Shown: positions 1 to 7,730 of the stretch, piece after piece
How positions within the stretch are numbered: position 1 is the stretch's first letter
Layout of the letters: each line of letters starts with the position of its first letter
From: Paracoccaceae bacterium
GTDB taxonomy: Bacteria; Pseudomonadota; Alphaproteobacteria; Rhodobacterales; Rhodobacteraceae
Assembly: GCA_024742835.1 (NCBI GenBank)
Contig: JANSXS010000005.1
Coordinates: 52,956-116,955 of the forward strand
DNA length: 64,000 nt
Direction of reading: 5' to 3'
Notes under the pieces: model-generated
Told to the model about the DNA's origin: nothing
Database searches by the model: none
What the model saw: the letters and a program-made list of their open reading frames with translations, nothing else
Position numbers and translations under genes: made by a program

Positions 1-1
1 C

Positions 2-271
2 ACCAGGCCCAAGACCAAGCGGCCGCCACTTTACAAGGTGCTGCTGCTGAACGACGACTACACGCCGATGGAATTCGTCGTGGCCGTTCTGGAACGGTTC
101 TTCGGCATGTCCCATGCGCAGGCGTTCGAAATCATGCTGACCGTGCATAAAAAGGGTGTGGCCGTGGTGGGCGTCTTCAGTCACGAGATCGCCGAGACCA
201 AAGTAGCGCAGGTTATGGATTTCGCCCGTCGTCACCAGCATCCGCTGCAATGTACCATGGAAAAAGAATAG
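2..271 (+). CDS. clpS: ClpS, Clp protease adaptor (5'-truncated by window)
   Basis: ClpS binds the N-terminal domain of ClpA and delivers N-degron substrates to ClpAP in the cytoplasm. The frame is open from base 2 ([12 protein letters not shown]...) and only the first few residues are missing. The ClpS core is plain: [13 protein letters not shown], then [13 protein letters not shown] and [10 protein letters not shown], the hydrophobic pocket and ClpA-binding surface of the family. About 89 residues are visible, and full-length family members are about 105-115. The gene ends in TAG one base before the GTG of the next gene, so the two are probably co-transcribed. A GTG at base 38 is an internal codon and not the start. 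Confidence 0.95.
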   Translation, partial: TRPKTKRPPLYKVLLLNDDYTPMEFVVAVLERFFGMSHAQAFEIMLTVHKKGVAVVGVFSHEIAETKVAQVMDFARRHQHPLQCTMEKE

Positions 272-272
272 C

Positions 273-1265
273 GTGAGCGAGACGTCACGCCTTTCACTCG
301 CCGTGGAAAGCGAAGAGATCGTGCTGCCCGAAGCCGCCCGGATCGCCGTGTTCGGCCCGGCAGCGGGCAGTGATCTTTCCGCCCTGCCGCAGGATCTGTG
401 TCACATCATCACGCGCTTTCGCCCGGATCACGATTATTTTGCCGGTCTGGGCTTTGCCTGCGCGACCCTGCCCGAGGGGCGCTATGGGGCCTCGATCGTG
501 TATGCCGCACGGTCCAAGCCGCTCAGCTTTGCGCATATCGCACAGGCGGCGGCTGTCACCGACGGACCGGTGATCGTGGACGGGGCCAAGACCGACGGAA
601 TCGAATCGCTTCTCAAGGCGTGCCGCGCGCGCACACAGGTGTCGGCCCCTATTTCAAAGGCGCATGGCAAGCTGTTTCATTTCCCGGCCAGCGATGTTTT
701 CGCGGATTGGGCCTTGGGCGCGCCGCAAGAGATCGAAGGCGGGTTCGTGACCGTGCCCGGCGTTTTCTCTGCCGATGGCATTGATCCGGCCTCGCGGCTT
801 CTGGGGGATCACCTGCCCGACAAGCTGGGTGCGGCGGTTGCCGATCTTGGTGCCGGATGGGGCTATCTGAGCGCGCGCATACTTGAACGCGACAGCATCA
901 AGCGGCTGCACATGGTAGAGGCCGATCACGCGGCGCTGGGTTGCGCGCATCACAACGTGCCCGATGCGCGGGCGATCTTTCACTGGGAGGACGCCACCCG
1001 CTGGCGACCCGAACAGCCCGTGGATTGCGTGGTGATGAACCCGCCGTTTCATATCGGACGCAAGGGCGATCCCGATCTGGGCCGCGCCTTTATCCTGTCC
1101 GCGGCAGAGATGCTGACCCCGCGCGGCCAGCTCTGGCTTGTGGCCAACCGCCATCTGCCCTACGAGGCCGATCTTGCAGCGGCCTTCGCTGACATCAGCG
1201 AAGTGGGCGGCGATAAAAGTTTCAAGATCCTGCACTGCGCAAGACCGGCTCGAAAACGACGGTGA
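273..1265 (+). CDS. rsmC: Class I SAM methyltransferase, RsmC-like (16S rRNA guanine-N2)
   Basis: A 330-residue protein starting at GTG immediately after the clpS stop. The C-terminal half is a class I methyltransferase: a SAM-binding region ADLGAGWGYLSARIL (about residues 190-205) and the catalytic motif DCVVMNPPFH (about residue 250). The NPPF form is typical of RsmC/RlmG/RsmD-type guanine-N2 methyltransferases. The N-terminal half matches the degenerate tandem methyltransferase-like domain of RsmC. RsmC makes m2G1207 in 16S rRNA. The exact target base is inferred from family resemblance, and RlmG is the main alternative. Confidence 0.75.
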   Translation: MSETSRLSLAVESEEIVLPEAARIAVFGPAAGSDLSALPQDLCHIITRFRPDHDYFAGLGFACATLPEGRYGASIVYAARSKPLSFAHIAQAAAVTDGPVIVDGAKTDGIESLLKACRARTQVSAPISKAHGKLFHFPASDVFADWALGAPQEIEGGFVTVPGVFSADGIDPASRLLGDHLPDKLGAAVADLGAGWGYLSARILERDSIKRLHMVEADHAALGCAHHNVPDARAIFHWEDATRWRPEQPVDCVVMNPPFHIGRKGDPDLGRAFILSAAEMLTPRGQLWLVANRHLPYEADLAAAFADISEVGGDKSFKILHCARPARKRR

Positions 1266-1325
1266 AACGGGTTAGGCTGGCGCGATGCGTCCGTCGCGCG
1301 AGACCCAAAAAGGAGAGCGCCCGCC

Positions 1326-2129
1326 ATGTCATTTTCCATATCAGGAAAGACCGTGATCGTGACCGGCGGCGCCAATGGCGTTGGCTTGGCCGTGGGGCGG
1401 CATTTCGTCGACAAGGGGGCGAACGTGATGTTTGCCGACATGGACGAAAAGCAGCTTGTCCACGAGATTGGCGAAAACAAGGATGACGAGAACAAACGCT
1501 ATTTCGCAGGCGACCTGCGCGAAAAGCTGACACTGGCCAATCTGCTATCGGCGACGATCGACGCGTTCGACAAGGTCGATATCCTCGTCAACGCCTCTCG
1601 GCAGGTGCTGCCGTCGGATCCGCTCAATCCCGATGACGACGCGGTTCAGCAGCTTTTGCAGCAAAACCTGATCACGCCACTGCGCCTGAGCCAGCTTGTG
1701 GCAAAGCGCATGATCAAGCAGGCCGAGGAGAACAGCGATACGCGCATGGCGGGCACCATCGTCAACGTGTCCTCCATCGCAGCGCGGCGCACCCATCCCG
1801 AGCTGTTGGGCTATTCGGTGTCCTGTGCCGCGCTGGACCAACTCACACGCAGCCTTGCAGTGGCGCTTGCGCCGCACCGGATCAGGGTCAATTCCGTTGC
1901 GTTCGGATCTGTCATGTCGGCCTCGCTCAAGCATACGCTGCGCGACAACAGCGACTTCCGCACCGATATCGAAGAGCACACGCCGCTTGGCCGGATCGCC
2001 TCTGCCACGGAACTGGCCGAAACGGTACAATACCTCGCCAGCGAGGGGTCCGGTTTCATGACCGGACAGATCATGACGGTCGATGGAGGACGAACGCTTC
2101 TTGACCCGGTCGCCGCTCCGGCGCATTGA
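1326..2129 (+). CDS. SDR family oxidoreductase with altered YxxxK motif
   Basis: A 267-residue Rossmann-fold short-chain dehydrogenase/reductase. The cofactor loop is TGGANGVGLAVG (about residues 13-24), followed by the NNAG-equivalent LVNASR, the serine in VNVSSIA, and the C-terminal FMTGQIMTVDGG typical of classical SDRs. The catalytic YxxxK reads Y163-S-V-S-C167, so the lysine that positions the cofactor and lowers the tyrosine pKa is a cysteine. It may be non-catalytic or use unusual chemistry. AAAAGGAG lies just upstream of the ATG. The TGA stop is 8 bases before the hemF ATG, which suggests one operon. Substrate unknown. Confidence 0.85.
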   Translation: MSFSISGKTVIVTGGANGVGLAVGRHFVDKGANVMFADMDEKQLVHEIGENKDDENKRYFAGDLREKLTLANLLSATIDAFDKVDILVNASRQVLPSDPLNPDDDAVQQLLQQNLITPLRLSQLVAKRMIKQAEENSDTRMAGTIVNVSSIAARRTHPELLGYSVSCAALDQLTRSLAVALAPHRIRVNSVAFGSVMSASLKHTLRDNSDFRTDIEEHTPLGRIASATELAETVQYLASEGSGFMTGQIMTVDGGRTLLDPVAAPAH

Positions 2130-2137
2130 TATGTCCC

Positions 2138-3025
2138 ATGACTGAGATGAAACAGGAAAAAGCCCGCGCCGCCGCTTGGTTCCGGCAGCTTAGGGATGAG
2201 ATCGTCACCGCCTTCGAGGGGCTGGAGGACAGCCATGACACCGGCCCGCTTTGCGGGGCCACGCCGGGCCGCTTCGAGGTGAAGGAAACCCGACGCGCCA
2301 GCGATGACGGATCAGATGCCGGCGGCGGCCTGATGAGCGTCATGCGCGGTGGGCGCGTATTCGAGAAGGTGGGCGTCAACGTCTCGGAGGTGTACGGCGA
2401 ACTGGGCGAGGCCGCGCAAAAGGCGATGGCCGCGCGCGGCGTGCCCGGCATGGAAAGCGACCCGCGTTTCTGGGCCAGCGGCATCAGCCTTGTGGCGCAT
2501 ATGCAAAACCCGCATGTGCCTGCCGTTCACATGAATACCCGGATGTTCTGGACGCCCGGTGCGTGGTGGTTCGGCGGCGGCTCCGATTTGAATCCCTGCA
2601 TCGAATACGCAGAGGACACCGCGCATTTCCATGCCGAGCAGAAAGCCCATCTCGACCCGCATGGCGCGGCGCATTACCCACGGCTCAAGGAATGGGCGGA
2701 CGAGTATTTCTATATTCCGCACCGCCACCGGGCACGGGGCGTCGGCGGGATCTTCATGGATGATCAGAATTCCGGCGACTGGGAGGCGGATTTCGCGCTG
2801 ACGCGGGATATCGGCCGCGCCTTTCTGAAGGCGTATCAGCCATTGGTCGAAAAGCGCCGGTCGCAGCCATGGGGCGATGCCGAAAAGGAGACGCAGCTTG
2901 TTCATCGCGGGCTTTATGCGGAATATAACCTTGTTTATGACCGGGGCACCAAGTTTGGTCTGGCCACGGGGCATGACGCGGACGCGGTACTGATGAGCCT
3001 GCCCCCCCTGGCCAAGTGGATCTGA
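2138..3025 (+). CDS. hemF: Oxygen-dependent coproporphyrinogen III oxidase
   Basis: HemF converts coproporphyrinogen III to protoporphyrinogen IX with O2 in haem biosynthesis and acts as a cytosolic dimer. The protein has 295 residues from the ATG at 2138; an in-frame TTG at 2126 overlaps the upstream stop and is less likely. Family blocks are intact: GGRVFEKVGVNVSEVYG, PHVPAVHMNTR, WWFGGGSDLNPC, HRARGVGGIFMDD and EYNLVYDRGTKFGL. The gene follows an SDR gene at 8 bases. hemE and hemC lie about 24 kb away, so the haem genes are dispersed. A strong hairpin with a T tract follows. Confidence 0.96.
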   Translation: MTEMKQEKARAAAWFRQLRDEIVTAFEGLEDSHDTGPLCGATPGRFEVKETRRASDDGSDAGGGLMSVMRGGRVFEKVGVNVSEVYGELGEAAQKAMAARGVPGMESDPRFWASGISLVAHMQNPHVPAVHMNTRMFWTPGAWWFGGGSDLNPCIEYAEDTAHFHAEQKAHLDPHGAAHYPRLKEWADEYFYIPHRHRARGVGGIFMDDQNSGDWEADFALTRDIGRAFLKAYQPLVEKRRSQPWGDAEKETQLVHRGLYAEYNLVYDRGTKFGLATGHDADAVLMSLPPLAKWI

Positions 3026-3053
3026 GGGCGGACATCGTGGCGGGCAACTGCCG

Positions 3054-3089
3054 GGGCTGATTTCGACGCGTGTTGAAATCAGCCCTTTT
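3054..3089 (+). terminator. Rho-independent terminator after hemF
   Basis: A perfect 11-bp stem, GGGCTGATTTC (3054-3064) and GAAATCAGCCC (3075-3085), with a 10-base loop followed by TTTT and then CTTT on the + strand. The downstream arm overlaps the last codons and stop of the convergent acyltransferase gene on the other strand, so coding sequence and terminator share bases. Confidence 0.85.
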
Positions 3090-4017
3090 CTTTAAGCTCG
3101 CGCAGATACGCGGCGCGCTTTTCGGCCAGCGGTCCGGTCCCGTCTTTCCAGCGCCTGTGGATCCAGAACCACTGGTCCATATGCGCGCGCACCATCCGTT
3201 CCAGCCGGTCGTTGAACTCCTGAGTCATGGTGACAGGGTCGCTATGCGCAATCGGCGTCTCGACGACGACCTCAAAGGCGTGCCCGCCATCCGTACGCAA
3301 GCCCCACACCGGCACCAACGGCGCGTCGAACTTGAGCGCCATTTCCGCCGTGGCCAGCGAGGTAAGCGCCGGCTTGCCAAAAAAATCAAGCGGGACGCCG
3401 TCATGGGCATTCAGATCGTTGAGGATCGCGATAATGCCGCCGCCGCGCAGATGTTTGACCATCTGCATCATGCCGCGTCGGCCCTGTTCGAACATCGGCT
3501 CCGAGATCGTCCCCATCGCCTTTACATAATGGGCGTTGAAGCTGGGATTGGACATCGGACGGTAAAACACACCCATGTCGAACCCCTGCGCGATCATCGC
3601 CAGGCGGGCGGCGTTGAACGAGCCGAAATGCCCGGTCACAAGCACCGCAGGGCGCCCGGCATCGCGCGCGGCGCGCAGCTCTGACAGGCCGGGGCCGATG
3701 ACCTTGGCGGCGCGGCCCATGTCAATGAATTCGGGGGAGTATAGCTCCATCATGTTGCGCCCGGCATTGTCGGTGACGCGTGTCATCAGGCGGCGCACCT
3801 CCGCGCGGGGCAGGTCCGGGCAGGCATGGGCAAGATTGTCGCGGACCCGCGCGCGATACCCCGCAAGCGGGGAAAGCAGCCGCGAGGTCAGCCACCCGGC
3901 CACCGCCATGCGCTGGCGATAGGGCAACAGATGAGCGGCACGAATGGGCGCCACAAGGGACGCACCCAGCAGGCGTTCGCGCAGGGAAATCGGGGGTGTG
4001 TCGTCGGGCGCGCTCAT
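3079..4017 (-). CDS. Lysophospholipid acyltransferase family (LpxL/HtrB-like)
   Basis: A 312-residue member of the LpxL/LpxM group of membrane acyltransferases, which add secondary acyl chains to Kdo2-lipid A or act on other lipid acceptors. The acyltransferase block begins with VLVTGHFGSF at residues 125-134 and continues with VFYRPMSNPSFNAHYV. The family catalytic HX4D/E motif reads H130-FGSF-N135, so the acid is replaced by asparagine. The rest of the fold (GGIIAILNDLNAHDG, the equivalent of the DQ block, then VPLDFFG) is present. It lies 73 bases downstream of the nitrile hydratase alpha gene on the same strand and may be the last gene of that transcript. Natural acceptor unknown. Confidence 0.8.
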   Translation of the reverse strand: MSAPDDTPPISLRERLLGASLVAPIRAAHLLPYRQRMAVAGWLTSRLLSPLAGYRARVRDNLAHACPDLPRAEVRRLMTRVTDNAGRNMMELYSPEFIDMGRAAKVIGPGLSELRAARDAGRPAVLVTGHFGSFNAARLAMIAQGFDMGVFYRPMSNPSFNAHYVKAMGTISEPMFEQGRRGMMQMVKHLRGGGIIAILNDLNAHDGVPLDFFGKPALTSLATAEMALKFDAPLVPVWGLRTDGGHAFEVVVETPIAHSDPVTMTQEFNDRLERMVRAHMDQWFWIHRRWKDGTGPLAEKRAAYLRELKEKG

Positions 4018-4090
4018 GCAGGCAAGATCCGGGTGGTTGCGCCGTCTCGATACGCGGGGACGCGGGTGACCACAAGCCGGGGGATGCGGC

Positions 4091-4741
4091 TCAGGGCTGT
4101 TTTGGCAGCCCCATGCCGATCATTGAATCGCGGGTGACAAGGCCTGCAAGCGCCGTTTCATCCATGCCGTCCGTCCCGGCGGGGCGGGCCGGGAGGACGA
4201 GATAGCGCATATCCGCCGTGCTGTCATGCACCCGGACGGTCATGCTGTCGGGCACATCAACGCCGAATTCGCGCAACACCTTGCGCGGCTCGATCACCGC
4301 GCGGGACCGATAGGCGCGGGTCTTGTACCAATCGGGTGGCAGGCCCAAAAGCGTGCGCGGATAGCACGAACACAGGGTGCAGACGATCAGGTTATGCACA
4401 TCTTCGGTGTTCTCGACCACGACAAGATGCAGCGCACCGATATCAAACCCCATCTCGCGGCAGGCATCAGAACCATTGGATAAAAGGCGCGCCTTGAACG
4501 CCGGATCGCACCAGGCGCGCGCCACAACGGCGGCACCATTGGCCGGGCTGCGGGCATCCATCGCGTCGATCTGCGCGGCGACCTCGGCGGGCGTGACGAT
4601 GCCCTTTTCGATCAGTAATTCGCGCGCGGCGATCTCCATCCGCTGCCAATAGGTCAGCGGCGCGTCATTGTCGGCGCGAAACGGATGGCCAGATGGGCTG
4701 AGCCCGTGGTCGTGGTCGTGTCCGGGATGGTCATGCGGCAT
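4091..4741 (-). CDS. Nitrile hydratase-family alpha (metal-binding) subunit
   Basis: A 216-residue metal subunit of the nitrile hydratase/thiocyanate hydrolase family, which hydrates nitriles to amides or thiocyanate to carbonyl sulfide. The metal claw reads VCTLCSCYP, with C121, C124, S125 and C126. The CTLC form (threonine rather than serine after the first cysteine) is the cobalt type. The following GLPPDWYKTRAYRSRAV and VHDSTADMRYLVLPARPAG blocks match the family. The N-terminus MPHDHPGHDHDHG is histidine-rich, possibly for metal handling. The ATG at 4741 follows the beta C-terminal gene by four bases. The substrate (nitrile or thiocyanate) cannot be told from sequence. Confidence 0.88.
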   Translation of the reverse strand: MPHDHPGHDHDHGLSPSGHPFRADNDAPLTYWQRMEIAARELLIEKGIVTPAEVAAQIDAMDARSPANGAAVVARAWCDPAFKARLLSNGSDACREMGFDIGALHLVVVENTEDVHNLIVCTLCSCYPRTLLGLPPDWYKTRAYRSRAVIEPRKVLREFGVDVPDSMTVRVHDSTADMRYLVLPARPAGTDGMDETALAGLVTRDSMIGMGLPKQP

Positions 4742-4745
4742 CGTG

Positions 4746-5009
4746 TCAAAGCCTTTCCAGCCAATGCGCGTAAATCTCGGCGTCCAGCGTGTCCTCGGCC
4801 CGTTCGGCCCGGTCGCCCCAGATCTCTGCCATGGTAAAGCGCACGCGAAACAGTTCTTTGGGCGCGGCATCCAGCCCGTAGGCAAGCTGTTCGGGGTTCT
4901 TGTATGCACCAAGCGGGCGCTCAATCTCGCCGGTCTTGCCGCGCAGGTAATGCGGCGCGCGCACATGGCCCGGCGGCGACATCGTCTTGACGCGCACGCG
5001 CTCAGCCAT
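4746..5009 (-). CDS. Nitrile hydratase beta subunit, C-terminal (SH3-like) half as a separate protein
   Basis: An 87-residue protein equivalent to only the C-terminal SH3-like barrel of nitrile hydratase beta: GHVRAPHYLRGKTGEIER carries the conserved arginine/RG block that contacts the oxidised cysteine claw in known structures, followed by LFRVRFTMAEIWG. The ATG overlaps the stop of the upstream beta N-terminal gene by eight bases, and its own stop is four bases before the alpha ATG. This is a tight three-gene unit. Thiocyanate hydrolase and toyocamycin nitrile hydratase are known three-subunit relatives with the same split. Confidence 0.85.
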   Translation of the reverse strand: MAERVRVKTMSPPGHVRAPHYLRGKTGEIERPLGAYKNPEQLAYGLDAAPKELFRVRFTMAEIWGDRAERAEDTLDAEIYAHWLERL

Positions 5010-5340
5010 CCTGCGCCTCGCCATAGCTGTCGCCGCGTTGCGCGATTTCCTCCATCCGCGTGCCCAGTTCCTCAAGGGTGTAGACACCCTGTTCCACAAG
5101 GTTCTGGTTCACAGCGGCCATCCAGCGTTCGTAATAGGTCATGGTCTCGAAGGCGTCTTCGCCCATGTCCTCCAGCGCGCGACGTAGCCCGTCGACGGTG
5201 AAGAAACCCTTGCCGGAACACAGCATCATCAGCGCATCGACGCGCTTTTCCCAAAGCGCGAAATCATGTTCGCCTTTCGGGACGGGGCCTGCGTCCCGTC
5301 CGCCCATGTCATGCCAGCGGCGTCCGTCGGTATCACTCAT
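5002..5340 (-). CDS. Nitrile hydratase beta subunit, N-terminal half as a separate protein
   Basis: A 112-residue protein resembling the helical N-terminal domain of nitrile hydratase beta: HDMGGRDAGPVP near the start matches the family YDVGG...GP opening, and ETMTYYERWMAAVNQNL matches the conserved helix holding the second catalytic-site arginine. It is first in the three-gene unit beta-N, beta-C, alpha. Nitrile hydratase activator proteins (P14K type) share this fold, so an accessory role is possible. Because the next gene supplies only the C-terminal half, a structural subunit is more likely. The ATG at 5340 is preferred over an upstream in-frame ATG at 5376. Confidence 0.8.
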   Translation of the reverse strand: MSDTDGRRWHDMGGRDAGPVPKGEHDFALWEKRVDALMMLCSGKGFFTVDGLRRALEDMGEDAFETMTYYERWMAAVNQNLVEQGVYTLEELGTRMEEIAQRGDSYGEAQDG

Positions 5341-5386
5341 GCCGCAAAGGTAGAAAGACGCGGCGGCGCTGTCCATGATTTTCGCG

Positions 5387-5854
5387 TCATGGCCGGTTGT
5401 TATCGGGTTTCGTGGCCGGGCCGGTATATATCACGGCACCGATCGCAATGGCGCTTGCAAGCACGATGAACAGCGTCGGAGAGCCAAGGCAGCCTTCCGT
5501 GCGCGCGGTGTCGGAGGGCAGAACGAAGGTGACCAGATAGACCTGCACGCTCCACCCGATCACAAGCAAGACTGCGCCCGCATTGCTGCGGAACCGCAGC
5601 ACAAGGGCGCTGGCAAGCAGCAGGATCAGTGACAAGGGCGTGGTAAAAAGCAGTATCGCCTCGGTCAGGGCGGACACGGGCAGTCCGTCCCAGTCGGGGC
5701 GCAGATCCTTGCAGCTTTGTGCAAAGGCCGGCGATGGCAGGACGACAAGCCCCGCCAGGAGCCGTTTTCTTGCAAGAAAACGGGACGGAAAATTGGAATT
5801 TTCCAGTACGGAATTTTGCAAAATTCCGCTCACTCTTCTTCGAACGGATCCCAT
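5387..5854 (-). CDS. Small membrane protein of unknown function; N-terminus encoded by palindromic repeats
   Basis: Up to 155 residues from an ATG that overlaps the end of dnaX by 25 bases. A segment LLAGLVVLPSPAFAQSC looks like the end of a signal peptide with an AFA cleavage site. Three hydrophobic stretches follow (ALTEAILLFTTPLSLILLLA, AGAVLLVIGWSVQVYLVTFV, LFIVLASAIAIGAVIY). I do not recognise the family. The first 30 or so codons run through three adjacent palindromes (5763-5823), so the annotated N-terminus may be translated repeat and the true start may be unclear; no good alternative ATG or GTG is seen before the signal-like segment. Probably co-transcribed from dnaX. Confidence 0.55.
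   Translation of the reverse strand: MGSVRRRVSGILQNSVLENSNFPSRFLARKRLLAGLVVLPSPAFAQSCKDLRPDWDGLPVSALTEAILLFTTPLSLILLLASALVLRFRSNAGAVLLVIGWSVQVYLVTFVLPSDTARTEGCLGSPTLFIVLASAIAIGAVIYTGPATKPDNNRP
5763..5823. repeat. Cluster of three adjacent palindromes after dnaX
   Basis: Three consecutive inverted repeats within about 60 bases: a perfect 20-base palindrome CGTTTTCTTGCAAGAAAACG (about 5763-5782), GGAAAATT-GG-AATTTTCC (about 5788-5805), and a perfect 18-base palindrome GGAATTTTGCAAAATTCC (about 5811-5828, reaching the end of dnaX). No T tract follows on either strand, so these are not simple terminators. They look like an extragenic palindromic element that has been read into the downstream gene. 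Confidence 0.75.
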
Positions 5855-7590
5855 TCGTCCTCCACCTCGGGCAGTGCCTCGGCCATGGCCGAGGCGGCTT
5901 GATCTTCGGGGGTGCGGATCGCCTCGATCCGGGCCTGTGGAAAGGCATTGAACACCGCTTGCACCAGCGGGTGGGCGCGGGCTTCGTCTTCCAGCGCGCG
6001 TTGTGCCGCGTCGCGGGTCTCGGCGATGGTGGCCCCGCCGCCCGTATTGACAAGGCTGACGGCCCAGCGGTGGCCGGTCCAGCGTTGCAGCGCGCTGCCC
6101 ATGCGCTGCGCCAGATCCGAGGGCGCGTTGTCGGTGGGAACGAATTCGATGCGTCCGGGGCGATAGGCGACCAGTCGCACACAGGTTTCCAGCTCGACAA
6201 GAAGCCTGACATCGCGGCGTTCGCGGATCAGCTCGACCACATGCTCGAAGCCGGGATAATCCGCCAGCGCGCTTTCGGCCTTCGGGGCAAGCGCCGTCGT
6301 GGCACCCGATCCCTGCGGGGCACCACGCATCTGCGGGCCAGATGTCGCCGTCGCCTGTGTCGCCGTCGCCTGTGTCCCGGTCCCCGCACCGGGGCCAGCA
6401 CCACCACCGCCGCCCGGCGGGGGCGGGGCGTCGCGCAGCTTGCGCACCAGTTCTTCCGGAGAGGGCAGTTCGGCCACATGCGTCAGCCGGATCACCGCCA
6501 TTTCAGCAGCCATCATGGCGTTGGGGGCGGCGGCGACCTCGTCCAGCGCCTTGAGCAGCATCTGCCACATGCGCGTCAGTACCCGCATCGGCAGCTCGGC
6601 GGCCATTTGTTGCCCCCGGCCGCGCTCGTCAGGGCCGATGGTGGGGTCTTCGGCGGCCTCGGGCGTGATCTTGACCACGGAAATCCAATGCGTGACCTCG
6701 GCCAGATCGCGCAGCACGGCCATCGGATCGGCACCTTCGGCATATTGCGACGACAATTCCGACAGCGCGCCGGCGGCATCGCCCTGCATGATCAGCGTGA
6801 ACAGATCCAGCACGCGACCCCGGTCCGCCAGCCCCAGCATCGCGCGGACCTGCTCGGCGGTGGTTTCTCCGGCACCGTGTGAAATCGCCTGATCCAGAAG
6901 CGATGTCGCATCGCGGGCAGAGCCTTCGGCGGCGCGCGTGATAAGCGCCAGCGCGTCACCGGCGATCTGCGCCTTCTCCGCTGTGGCGATGCGGCGCAGC
7001 ATCGTAATCATCTCCTCTGGCTCGATCCGGCGCAGATCGAACCGCTGACAGCGCGACAGCACGGTGACAGGCACCTTGCGGATCTCGGTCGTGGCGAAGA
7101 TGAATTTCACATGTGCGGGCGGTTCCTCCAGCGTCTTCAGCAGCGCGTTGAAGGCCGAGGTGCTGAGCATGTGCACCTCGTCGATGATGTAGATCTTGTA
7201 GCGGGCCGACGCGGCGCGGTAGTGCACCGAATCAATGATTTCACGGATATCGCCCACGCCCGTGCGCGACGCCGCGTCCATTTCCAGCACGTCCACGTGA
7301 CGCCCTTCCATGATCGCGCGGCAAGGCTCGCATAGCCCGCATGGGTCGGTTGTGGGGCCGCTTTCGCCGCCGGGACCGATGCAGTTCATGCCCTTGGCGA
7401 TGATGCGCGCCGTGGTCGTCTTGCCGGTGCCGCGAATGCCCGTCATGATAAAGGCCTGCGCGATGCGGTCCGCCGCGAACGCGTTCTTGAGCGTGCGCAC
7501 CATGGCGTCCTGCCCGACCAGATCGGCAAAGGTTTCGGGGCGGTATTTCCGCGCCAGGACCTGATAGCCGCTCTCGGTTGTCTCGCTCAT
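5830..7590 (-). CDS. dnaX: DNA polymerase III tau/gamma subunit
   Basis: The clamp-loader ATPase of the replisome, 586 residues from the ATG at 7590 (MSETTESGYQVLARKYRPE). The frame stays open to a GTG at 7671, but the shorter start matches the usual distance to the YQVLARKYRPETF opening. Walker A is GIRGTGKTTT, the four zinc cysteines lie in the CIGPGGESGPTTDPCGLCEPC region, Walker B is IYIIDEVHML, and the SRC sensor is in VLSRCQRF. A Pro/Gly/Ala/Thr-rich linker (about residues 385-430) precedes the tau-type C-terminal domain. I see no A-rich slippery site for a programmed frameshift. Confidence 0.96.
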   Translation of the reverse strand: MSETTESGYQVLARKYRPETFADLVGQDAMVRTLKNAFAADRIAQAFIMTGIRGTGKTTTARIIAKGMNCIGPGGESGPTTDPCGLCEPCRAIMEGRHVDVLEMDAASRTGVGDIREIIDSVHYRAASARYKIYIIDEVHMLSTSAFNALLKTLEEPPAHVKFIFATTEIRKVPVTVLSRCQRFDLRRIEPEEMITMLRRIATAEKAQIAGDALALITRAAEGSARDATSLLDQAISHGAGETTAEQVRAMLGLADRGRVLDLFTLIMQGDAAGALSELSSQYAEGADPMAVLRDLAEVTHWISVVKITPEAAEDPTIGPDERGRGQQMAAELPMRVLTRMWQMLLKALDEVAAAPNAMMAAEMAVIRLTHVAELPSPEELVRKLRDAPPPPGGGGGAGPGAGTGTQATATQATATSGPQMRGAPQGSGATTALAPKAESALADYPGFEHVVELIRERRDVRLLVELETCVRLVAYRPGRIEFVPTDNAPSDLAQRMGSALQRWTGHRWAVSLVNTGGGATIAETRDAAQRALEDEARAHPLVQAVFNAFPQARIEAIRTPEDQAASAMAEALPEVEDEWDPFEEE

Positions 7591-7730
7591 GAATTCTGCC
7601 CCGGATTCGCGTGTAGCGGCAGGGTAGTTCGGGGCGCTTGGGGCGTCCAGCTTGCTTTTGGTGTCGGACACGGCAAGACTTTTCCCTGTTTTCGACGAAG
7701 GTGGATATATCGGTCAAAGGGGCGAACAGC

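Noticed and set aside
5830..7590. Programmed frameshift in dnaX making a short gamma form
   Set aside because: No slippery A-rich heptamer followed by a stem was found in the linker region.
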